Shown: positions 1 to 4,166 of the stretch, in pieces
Position numbering within the stretch: the stretch's first letter is position 1
How the letters are laid out: the number at the start of each line of letters is the position of its first letter
From: Chloroflexota bacterium
GTDB taxonomy: Bacteria > Chloroflexota > Anaerolineae > Aggregatilineales > UBA2796
DNA length: 5,384 bases
Reading direction: 5' to 3'
NCBI GenBank assembly: GCA_017743585.1
Contig: JAGHYP010000192.1
Location: 1-5,384 of the forward strand
Made by a program: the position numbers and the translations under genes
Notes under the pieces: model-generated
Database searches by the model: none
Seen by the model: only the letters and a program-made list of their open reading frames with translations
Told to the model about the DNA's origin: nothing

Positions 1-184
1 CGCGCTCTCGCCAGCCTTGCGCCCATGCGGCGCGCGCTGTCTGCTCTAAAAGCGCGACCGAATCGGCGATGACCAGCGCGTCGGCAGCGCCGCCGAGCCG
101 CGCCGCAGTGTAGCGCGCCATTGGCACGTTCAAGTGCAGTGCCGCGCCTGCAATCGGACGCAACACAGCCTCGTAGTCACTCAT
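1..184 (-). CDS. murB: MurB, UDP-N-acetylenolpyruvoylglucosamine reductase (N-terminal part, cut by window edge)
   Basis: MurB is the cytoplasmic FAD enzyme that reduces UDP-GlcNAc-enolpyruvate with NADPH to UDP-MurNAc, an early committed step of peptidoglycan synthesis. Seen: 61 codons starting at the ATG at 182-184 and reading off the left edge. Residues 19-35 read NVPMARYTAARLGGAAD, matching the family's N-terminal signature (N-x-P-L-A-x-Y-T-x-x-R-x-G-G-x-A-D) that begins the FAD-binding domain. A helix with an 'S..LLEQTARAA' pattern follows, as in the family. The GGGSN-type FAD loop lies beyond the window. The start overlaps the upstream frame by 8 bp (ATGAGTGA), and no clear Shine-Dalgarno stands before it, so translation is probably coupled to the upstream oxidoreductase fragment. 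Family assignment rests on this short signature. Another FAD-linked oxidase is less likely. Confidence 0.82.
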   Translation of the reverse strand, partial: MSDYEAVLRPIAGAALHLNVPMARYTAARLGGAADALVIADSVALLEQTARAAWAQGWRER

Positions 185-575
185 TCGGATATTTCAGCCC
201 CCACTGCTCACGAATGGCGTCCATCGTCTGCATGATCTGCAGCGTCTCATCTAGCGGCATGGTCGGACTCTCCAGCAAGCCTGCGTTCAGGCAGCGCATG
301 ACTTCAAGCGCCTGAAATTGGTAGCCATTGCCTTCGTAAGGCACGCTGTAGCTGCGCGGCTCGCCTTCCACAGGCGTAATCGTGAAGCGATTCGCTTTGT
401 AGAACGGCTCGTGCAGCGTGAGGCAGCCTTCCGTGCCTGCCAGCAGCACCTCAATTGGCATTTTCAGCCCGATCGCCGAAGTGAGCGCCGCCAGCTCGCA
501 ACCCTCGCAGATTAGCTGCATCACGGCGTGTTCGTCAACGCCGGTTCCGCCCAAGCGCGCCGCGTCCGCTGGCGG
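177..575 (-). pseudogene. C-terminal fragment of a Gfo/Idh/MocA-family oxidoreductase
   Basis: Gfo/Idh/MocA proteins are NAD(P)-dependent oxidoreductases of sugars and related compounds, usually 320-400 residues with an N-terminal Rossmann domain. Only about the last 130 residues are present. They begin near a segment reading LGGTGVDEHAV, which in the family lies inside the C-terminal alpha/beta domain. They continue through 'GTEG', 'EPFYKANRFTI' and a well-kept tail (GNGYQFQALEVMRCLNAGLL, then MPLDETLQIM, TMDAIREQWGLKYP) typical of the family's C-terminus. No Rossmann GxGxxG or EKP motif exists in any frame upstream. Instead the sequence runs into an anmK remnant in another frame. An ATG exists upstream in this frame (687-689), but its first 35-40 codons are the out-of-frame shadow of anmK, so any product would be nonfunctional as an oxidoreductase. 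The stop overlaps the murB start. The tail looks conserved, so the deletion may be recent or the frame may serve only to couple translation to murB. Confidence 0.72.
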
Positions 576-933
576 CGAGATCGCGGGCGCGGATGCTGCC
601 AACAGTCGTGATGCCTGCCCCCTCAGGAATGGTAGACGGATCGCCGAGCGCCAAATATGCGCCGCGCTTGCTGTCTTGCGGCGGCTCATACCACACAGTC
701 TGTCCGCGCGAGTCGATCAAATCCACTTGCTCAGGCGTGAGGCCTGCCTGGGCAATCGCCTGCAAAATGGCGTCGGCACACGCCTCGCCGAGCGCGGCAT
801 TCAGGCGGCAGAGCTGATCAACATGGCTCGACTCAGGGCAGGAGCTAGCGAAAGTCTCAGCGCGCAGCTCAGGCGCACAAGGGACGGTCTGATGGAGCGA
901 GATCTCGATTGAGAGCGAAGGCGGCGCAGTGGC
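562..933 (-). pseudogene. anmK: anmK remnant (anhydro-N-acetylmuramic acid kinase), both ends lost
   Basis: AnmK phosphorylates and opens 1,6-anhydro-MurNAc to MurNAc-6-phosphate during peptidoglycan recycling. Family members are about 360-400 residues. Seen: about 124 codons read in frame after a stop at 934-936. The remnant contains 'TVPCAPELR', then 'VDQLCRLNAALGEACADA', then 'VDLIDSRGQTVWYEPP', and 'LGDPSTI...GITTV.SIRARDLAAS'. These match, in order, the AnmK segments for 'TVPYPPELR', 'LN.ALGEAFA.A', 'VDLIGSHGQTV', 'LGD...IA..TGI..V.DFRARD.AAGGQGAP'. The N-terminal MSGTS(A/M)DG nucleotide-binding motif is absent and no ATG, GTG or TTG lies in frame before position 765. The C-terminal two thirds, including the rest of the ATPase fold, are missing. 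Several near-invariant residues are changed (GSHGQT to DSRGQT, DFRARD to SIRARD, GGQGAP to SGRGAL). This is a decayed gene, not an alternative start. Confidence 0.78.
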
Positions 934-1185
934 TCAGCTTTCGTCGAGCAAGCGGCTGCCGAGCTGCAGCATTCGGTTGTAGGCGAGGTCGCGCAGGGCC
1001 GCCAGCTCGCGGTAGCGCACATAGGCTTCGTCAGAGAGGCCTTCAGAGCGCCCACCTGCTGATTGCAGCAATTCGTCAATCTGCTTATCAAGCGCCTCGT
1101 AATGCAACACTGACTCGTGGTAGGCGCGCACTTGCGCCAGCTCATCGGCAGCTGATTGGCGCTCAGGCGGGTTGTTCGGCATCAT
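934..1185 (-). CDS. 83-residue helical protein of unknown function, first gene of the minus-strand cluster
   Basis: Function not recognised. The protein starts with two Met codons (1183-1185 and 1180-1182) and is preceded by a good Shine-Dalgarno (AAGGAG as read on the minus strand, 1195-1200) 9 bases before the first Met. It is acidic and charged. A predicted helix spans about residues 11-41 (AADELAQVRAYHESVLHYEALDKQIDELL), broken by a Gly-rich turn (SAGGRSEGLS, 42-51) and followed by a second helix to about residue 80 (DEAYVRYRELAALRDLAYNRML...). This gives a likely two-helix hairpin or short coiled coil. It has no signal peptide, membrane segment or Cys. It stops exactly where the anmK remnant becomes readable, so in an ancestral arrangement it probably preceded an intact anmK in the same operon. 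Clean codon structure and a proper RBS argue that it is expressed. A role in cell-wall metabolism is only guilt by association. Confidence 0.7.
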   Translation of the reverse strand: MMPNNPPERQSAADELAQVRAYHESVLHYEALDKQIDELLQSAGGRSEGLSDEAYVRYRELAALRDLAYNRMLQLGSRLLDES

Positions 1186-1194
1186 GGCCGCGAT

Positions 1195-1200
1195 CTCCTT
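1195..1200 (-). promoter_or_regulatory. Ribosome binding site of the 83-residue gene
   Basis: The minus strand reads AAGGAG here, 9 bases before the ATGATG start. It directly abuts the downstream arm of the inverted repeat 1201-1252, so folding of the leader could influence its exposure. Confidence 0.65.
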
Positions 1201-1252
1201 CGCTCAGGGCAACAGGTGTGCTACACATCACAACACACTCGCCACCTGAGCG
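1201..1252 (-). repeat. Nested inverted repeats in the leader of the minus-strand cluster
   Basis: CGCTCAGG at 1201-1208 and CCTGAGCG at 1245-1252 form an 8-bp perfect inverted repeat. Inside it, 1216-1223 and 1231-1238 form a second 8-bp stem (two G-U pairs as RNA on the minus strand) with a 7-base loop. A third pairing, CAGGTG 1214-1219 with CACCTG 1243-1248, would compete with the outer stem. In the transcript the outer stem ends one base before the Shine-Dalgarno. A U-run expected of an intrinsic terminator is absent, so a translational or protein-binding role is likelier than termination. Seen in sequence only. No known riboswitch family was recognised. Confidence 0.45.
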
Positions 1253-1296
1253 TTGCTCATTCCAAGCATCCTAAGCAGAGAAATTCGGCTTAAGGC

Positions 1297-1326
1297 ATTG
1301 TATAGCGCTCTTAGAGGGCGAGTCAA
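1297..1326 (-). promoter_or_regulatory. Sigma-A-type promoter for the minus-strand cluster
   Basis: On the minus strand, TTGACT (1326-1321) is followed by an 18-base spacer and TACAAT (1302-1297). Reading the -10 as TATACA instead gives a 16-base spacer. Both hexamers match the sigma-70/sigma-A consensus at five of six (TTGACT) and five of six (TACAAT) positions. Initiation near 1290 would give a leader of about 105 bases containing the inverted repeats before the 83-residue gene. This is the best promoter in the window. Confidence 0.6.
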
Positions 1327-1390
1327 GCTTTGAGCGCTGACGAATTGTTGAGGAAACATCCCAGAAGAAAGATCATGGCGCGGCATCAGG

Positions 1391-1422
1391 TTGTTCAGCG
1401 GGCGCGGAAGTTCGTGTACAAT
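1391..1422 (+). promoter_or_regulatory. Possible promoter for the 78-residue membrane protein gene
   Basis: TACAAT at 1417-1422 is a good -10 preceded by TG. The -35 is poor: TTGTTC at 1391-1396 gives a 20-base spacer, and TTCAGC at 1394-1399 gives 17. It stands divergent to the minus-strand promoter, as expected for the small plus-strand gene, and leaves a leader of about 95 bases. Confidence 0.35.
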
Positions 1423-1469
1423 CTATCCATGAAACTGGCTCTCGGCAGATGATGTTGCGCTCCGACGCG

Positions 1470-1483
1470 CTCGCGGCCGCGAG
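1470..1483. repeat. 14-bp perfect palindrome in the leader
   Basis: CTCGCGGCCGCGAG is fully self-complementary and lies between the possible promoter and the RBS of the small membrane protein gene, about 42 bases before its start. It could be an operator for a dimeric regulator or a short RNA hairpin. In GC-rich DNA a chance origin is possible. Confidence 0.4.
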
Positions 1484-1510
1484 AGTGAGGGCGCGCCCGT
1501 AGAATTACGA

Positions 1511-1515
1511 AAGGA
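1511..1515 (+). promoter_or_regulatory. Ribosome binding site of the 78-residue membrane protein
   Basis: AAGGA (within GAAAGGA), 10 bases before the ATG at 1526. It fixes that start over nearby upstream ATGs at 1429, 1449 and 1452, which open frames that close at or before 1502. Confidence 0.55.
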
Positions 1516-1525
1516 CGTTTGAGCC

Positions 1526-1762
1526 ATGACCAATAAGGGCATAAGCGACAACTTGGACGACATCCGCAGCGATCTCATCGAGGAGGACTTGTTCGGCTCG
1601 TTTGACGATGTGCCGAGTCCTGCCTCGCAGCGCGTGGAGCAGAAACGCATCTTCGGCCTGACGGCAGGCGAGCGCATGATTCTTTCGATCATGCTCTTCA
1701 TCGCCGTTAGCGCGATGAGCGTGGCATTGCTCCTTCTGACAAGCACTATCGTCATCCCGTAG
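1526..1762 (+). CDS. Small single-pass membrane protein, unknown function
   Basis: This 78-residue protein has a strongly acidic N-terminal part (about residues 6-33, rich in D and E: 'DNLDDIRSDLIEEDLFGSFDD'-like), a short linker with 'QKRIFGLTAGER' (about 39-50), and one hydrophobic segment of about 25 residues rich in I, L, M, V and A (about 51-75). It ends at 'TSTIVIP'. The Arg/Lys residues before the membrane segment and the long acidic head suggest a cytoplasmic N-terminus with the C-terminus outside (positive-inside rule). The start is supported by AAGGA at 1511-1515, 10 bases upstream. The 'GLT..ER' entry followed by a single membrane helix resembles small hypothetical membrane proteins that I associate with Chloroflexota genomes, but I cannot name a family. 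It appears monocistronic. A membrane anchor or small-subunit role is inference only. Confidence 0.7.
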   Translation: MTNKGISDNLDDIRSDLIEEDLFGSFDDVPSPASQRVEQKRIFGLTAGERMILSIMLFIAVSAMSVALLLLTSTIVIP

Positions 1763-1792
1763 CGCTCCGACACGGCAGCAGGACAACTCGTG

Positions 1793-1820
1793 TTGACAGG
1801 ATGCCTTAGGGCTTTATAGG
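1793..1820 (+). promoter_or_regulatory. Possible sigma-A-type promoter upstream of elp3
   Basis: TTGACA (1793-1798, full consensus) is followed by a 16-base spacer and TATAGG (1815-1820). Transcription from about 1827 would reach elp3 with a leader of about 280 bases and would run antisense through the tRNA-like segment. Confidence 0.4.
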
Positions 1821-1822
1821 GC

Positions 1823-1894
1823 GCTAACGGCTAGCACTCGCACCTGCACAAGTTGGCATTCCTTAAGAGCGCGGTCGAGCTGAGCGACGTTGTC
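1823..1894 (-). pseudogene. tRNA-like segment, possibly a decayed tRNA gene
   Basis: Read on the minus strand, the 20 bases at 1888-1869 match a common tRNA D-arm sequence (GTAGCTCAGCTGGACAGAGC) at 16 of 20 positions. The 11 bases at 1844-1834 read GGTGCGAGTGC, close to the T-loop consensus GGTTCGAGTCC. Their spacing is within one base of the canonical cloverleaf, and 72-base ends can pair at 5 of 7 acceptor positions. However, the anticodon stem and T stem do not pair and the D-loop lacks the GG pair, so it cannot be a working tRNA. It is either a relic or a chance resemblance. Confidence 0.25.
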
Positions 1895-2034
1895 GGTTTC
1901 TTGTGGTCCCGTCGGCTTGCTACTCTGAGTGCAAACAGCCTCGCTGCAAGCTGGCTGCGCGATCGCCTGCAATTGCTCGCACCTTTGATGGCACGTCGCT
2001 ACCGCGCCGTCAGCGCACCCAGCGGACAACCCGC

Positions 2035-2061
2035 TTGACGGACGCGCTACGCTGCTACAAG
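2035..2061 (+). promoter_or_regulatory. Possible proximal promoter of elp3
   Basis: TTGACG (2035-2040), a short 15-base spacer, then TACAAG (2056-2061). The spacer is shorter than ideal, but the placement about 45 bases before the elp3 start is sensible. Confidence 0.28.
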
Positions 2062-2104
2062 GTCTTGCGCAACGGGTGTAAGATGAACGCTCAGAGAGAG
2101 TTGC

Positions 2105-3931
2105 ATGACCGCCTTCCGTCCACTGCTCGCGCTTGACTTACATCGCGAGCCGCTGCTCGCCATTTTGCGCGCCGTGATCGCTGCGCCGACGTTCAGCGCC
2201 GCTGATCTGCACCAGCTGTTGCGTCAACACTTGAAAGTGACGCCAGAGGGGCGCTGTTTCTTCGCCAAAGATGAGCTGATCGCCGCCTATCGCGCTTTTA
2301 CTGCCTCAGGCGAGCTGCCGCCCTTCGATCCTGCCGTGCTAGAGCGCTTGCGTCTGAAGCCTGTGCGCACCACGAGCGGCGTCACGGTCGTCACAGTGCT
2401 GACCAAGCCGTTTCCATGCCCAGGCGAGTGCATTTTCTGCCCGAGCGACGTGCGAATGCCGAAGAGCTATCTGCGCGATGAGCCGGGCGCGCAGCGCGCG
2501 GCGCTCAACGCTTTCGATCCGTACCTGCAGACTTACACGCGCTTGCGCGCCCTGCACAACATGGGCCATCCGACTGATAAAATCGAGCTGATCGTGCTAG
2601 GCGGCACGTGGTCGTTCTATCCTGAGCATTACCAAATCTGGTTCATCAAGCGCCTGTTCGATGCTTTGCACGACTTCGGGCGCGGTGTGGATCGAACTGA
2701 TGAGGTGCGCGCCTTGCTAGAAGCCGATGCAACGGCGCAGTTCAAGCCAGGCGCCGAGCTGCCTGATGCGGCTGTTCACAGCGCGGGGCGCACGTACAAT
2801 CAGTTGGTCTCAACGCTGTACGCCGCTGAGCTGCAGCGCAGTCGGCAAGGGGCAGCGCAGCTGCACTTGCGCACGCCGATCACAGAATATGCCACATGGC
2901 AAGAGCTAGAGGCGGCACATCGCGAAAATGAGCGCGCGCCATGCCGCTGCGTCGGCTTAACGGTCGAGACGCGCCCCGATCACGTCTCGGCCGAGGAAGT
3001 GCTGCGCATACGGCGCCTGGGCTGCACCAAAGTCCAGATCGGCTTTCAGAGCCTTGACGATCGCATCTTGCAGCTGAACAAGCGCGGTCACACAGTGGGC
3101 GATACACGGCGCGCCGTGCGGCTCTTGCGGCAGGCGGGCTTCAAAATTCACGCGCATTGGATGCCGAACTTGTACGGCGCGACGCCTGAGTCGGATCGCG
3201 CTGATTATCAGCGCCTGTTCAGCGATCCCGATTTCTGCCCTGACGAGCTGAAAATCTATCCGTGCTCGCTGGTCGAATCAGCAGAGCTGATGCGCTATTA
3301 TCAGAGCGGCGCGTGGCAGCCTTATAGCACGGAGACTCTGATCGCGCTCCTCGCCGATTGCCTGCGCGCCACGCCTGAATATTGCCGCCTGACGCGCATC
3401 ATCCGCGATATTCCTTCAACCAATATCGTAGTCGGCAACAAGCTGACCAACTTGCGCGAGTTGGTTGAGGCACATCTGGCTGCGCGTGGCGAGCGCAGCC
3501 GCGACATCCGCGCGCGCGAAGTGCGCGATAGCGCTATCGCGCCTGAGGCATTGCGCCTTGACGTGCTGAGCTATCCGACGAGCGTCGGACGCGAGCACTT
3601 TTTGCAGTTCATCACAGCCGAGCGGCATATCGCGGGCTTTTTGCGGCTCAGCCTGCCTGATCGCGGCGTGCCTGCGCTTCACGCTGAGCTAGAGGGCGCG
3701 GCGGTCATCCGCGAGGTGCATGTTTACGGGCAGGCGCTCGGCTTTGGGCAAGAGGCGGCCGGCAAAGCGCAGCACAACGGACTCGGCACGCGCCTGATCG
3801 AGCATGCCGCCCAGATCGCGCGCGCTCACGGCTATGCACGGCTCGCTGTGATCTCAGCGGTTGGCACGCGCGCCTACTACCGCGAACGCGCCTTCGAAGA
3901 TGGTCAACTCTATCAACTGCGCCGCTTGTGA
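2105..3931 (+). CDS. elp3: Elp3, tRNA wobble-uridine modification enzyme (radical SAM / GNAT)
   Basis: Elp3 uses S-adenosylmethionine radical chemistry and acetyl-CoA to install a carboxymethyl group at C5 of wobble uridine (U34) of tRNAs. It acts in the cytoplasm, and in bacteria without other Elongator subunits. Seen in 608 residues: an N-terminal helical region (1-85); the radical SAM core (about 90-380) with the cluster-binding C105, C109 and C112 in PCPGECIFC (CX3CX2C, the bacterial form), followed by SDVRMPKSYLRDEPGAQRA; LGGTWSFYP (165-173); GLTVETRPD (284-292); LKIYP (382-386); and RLTRIIRDIPS (428-438). The C-terminal acetyltransferase domain (about 500-608) has REVHVYGQ (536-543), the acetyl-CoA loop QHNGLG (556-561) and YYR (591-593). 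Length and ends match the family. The ATG at 2105 has only a weak GAGAGAG before it. The linker that often carries a zinc-ligand Cys near 'CRDIR.RE' reads RSRDIRARE (464-472) without Cys. Confidence 0.93.
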   Translation: MTAFRPLLALDLHREPLLAILRAVIAAPTFSAADLHQLLRQHLKVTPEGRCFFAKDELIAAYRAFTASGELPPFDPAVLERLRLKPVRTTSGVTVVTVLTKPFPCPGECIFCPSDVRMPKSYLRDEPGAQRAALNAFDPYLQTYTRLRALHNMGHPTDKIELIVLGGTWSFYPEHYQIWFIKRLFDALHDFGRGVDRTDEVRALLEADATAQFKPGAELPDAAVHSAGRTYNQLVSTLYAAELQRSRQGAAQLHLRTPITEYATWQELEAAHRENERAPCRCVGLTVETRPDHVSAEEVLRIRRLGCTKVQIGFQSLDDRILQLNKRGHTVGDTRRAVRLLRQAGFKIHAHWMPNLYGATPESDRADYQRLFSDPDFCPDELKIYPCSLVESAELMRYYQSGAWQPYSTETLIALLADCLRATPEYCRLTRIIRDIPSTNIVVGNKLTNLRELVEAHLAARGERSRDIRAREVRDSAIAPEALRLDVLSYPTSVGREHFLQFITAERHIAGFLRLSLPDRGVPALHAELEGAAVIREVHVYGQALGFGQEAAGKAQHNGLGTRLIEHAAQIARAHGYARLAVISAVGTRAYYRERAFEDGQLYQLRRL

Positions 3932-3985
3932 GATCGCACAAGCTATTGTCAAAAGCGAAATTTGGCGCGCCTGATTGTGCAGATC
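3932..3985. repeat. Imperfect inverted repeat after elp3
   Basis: GATCGCACAA (3932-3941) pairs with TTGTGC-A-GATC (3975-3985) with one bulged base, separated by 33 bases. It begins directly after the elp3 stop. No T-run follows, so it is not a typical intrinsic terminator, but it could act in mRNA 3'-end stability or Rho-independent pausing. Confidence 0.3.
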
Positions 3986-4066
3986 GGCACGCCGTAACTC
4001 TATCCACGCCAAGGCAATTGTCCTCGAACAAATTCGCGGCATCGGCGTGCTAAGTTCTTAGAGAAG

Positions 4067-4075
4067 TGTTAATAT
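4067..4075 (+). promoter_or_regulatory. Extended -10 promoter element before the PLP synthase gene
   Basis: TGTTAATAT gives an extended -10 (TGn) followed by TAATAT. No good -35 lies 16-18 bases upstream, which is tolerable for extended -10 promoters. Initiation near 4082 gives a leader of about 85 bases that would contain the hairpin at 4100-4128. The local sequence is AT-richer than its surroundings. Confidence 0.4.
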
Positions 4076-4099
4076 CTACAACGCAAGTCAATGCATGAC

Positions 4100-4128
4100 G
4101 GATACGCCCTACGTGGGTGACGGTATCC
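4100..4128 (+). repeat. Hairpin in the leader of the PLP synthase gene
   Basis: GGATAC (4100-4105) pairs with GTATCC (4123-4128), with an inner CCC (4107-4109) to GGG (4115-4117) stem over a TACGT loop. Close by are GTCA-ATGCA-TGAC (4087-4099), a short ACCA-C-TGGT palindrome (4142-4150), and a direct repeat GGTGACG (4116-4122 and 4148-4154), the second copy running into the RBS. No known riboswitch was recognised. Confidence 0.4.
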
Positions 4129-4153
4129 CTAACGCTTGACGACCACTGGTGAC

Positions 4154-4159
4154 GAGGAG
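4154..4159 (+). promoter_or_regulatory. Ribosome binding site of the PLP synthase gene
   Basis: GAGGAG, 7 bases before the ATG at 4167. It is strong and fixes the start. Confidence 0.7.
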
Positions 4160-4166
4160 TTACGCC

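Larger units (their letters stand above)
1763..2104. other. 342-base stretch without a convincing gene
   Basis: No open frame here on either strand has a credible start, RBS and family resemblance. It contains two candidate plus-strand promoters (1793-1820 and 2035-2061) and a minus-strand tRNA-like segment (1823-1894). The remainder shows nothing I can interpret. It probably acts as the upstream region of elp3. Confidence 0.55.

Noticed and set aside
418..912. Plus-strand open frame of 164 codons
   Set aside because: It is antisense to the anmK and oxidoreductase remnants, which have clear family motifs. It shows no recognisable protein features.
801..1145. Open frame of 114 codons on the minus strand
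   Set aside because: It overlaps the 83-residue gene in another frame, is Ser/Arg/Cys-rich and has no RBS. It is a shadow frame.
1423..1786. Two minus-strand open frames over the small membrane protein gene
   Set aside because: They are antisense to a frame with an RBS, an acidic head and a clean membrane helix, and look like compositional shadows.
1766..1796. ACACG / CGTGT inverted repeat after the membrane protein gene as a terminator
   Set aside because: The stem is only 5 bp with a 14-base loop and is not followed by a T-run.
1814..2029. Minus-strand open frame of 71 codons containing 'NVAQLDRA'
   Set aside because: This peptide string is the well-known spurious translation of a tRNA D-arm. 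It points to the tRNA-like segment, not to a protein.
3705..4042. Minus-strand open frames across the end of elp3 and the following gap
   Set aside because: Most of their length is antisense to the Elp3 acetyltransferase domain, and there is no RBS or family signal in the gap.
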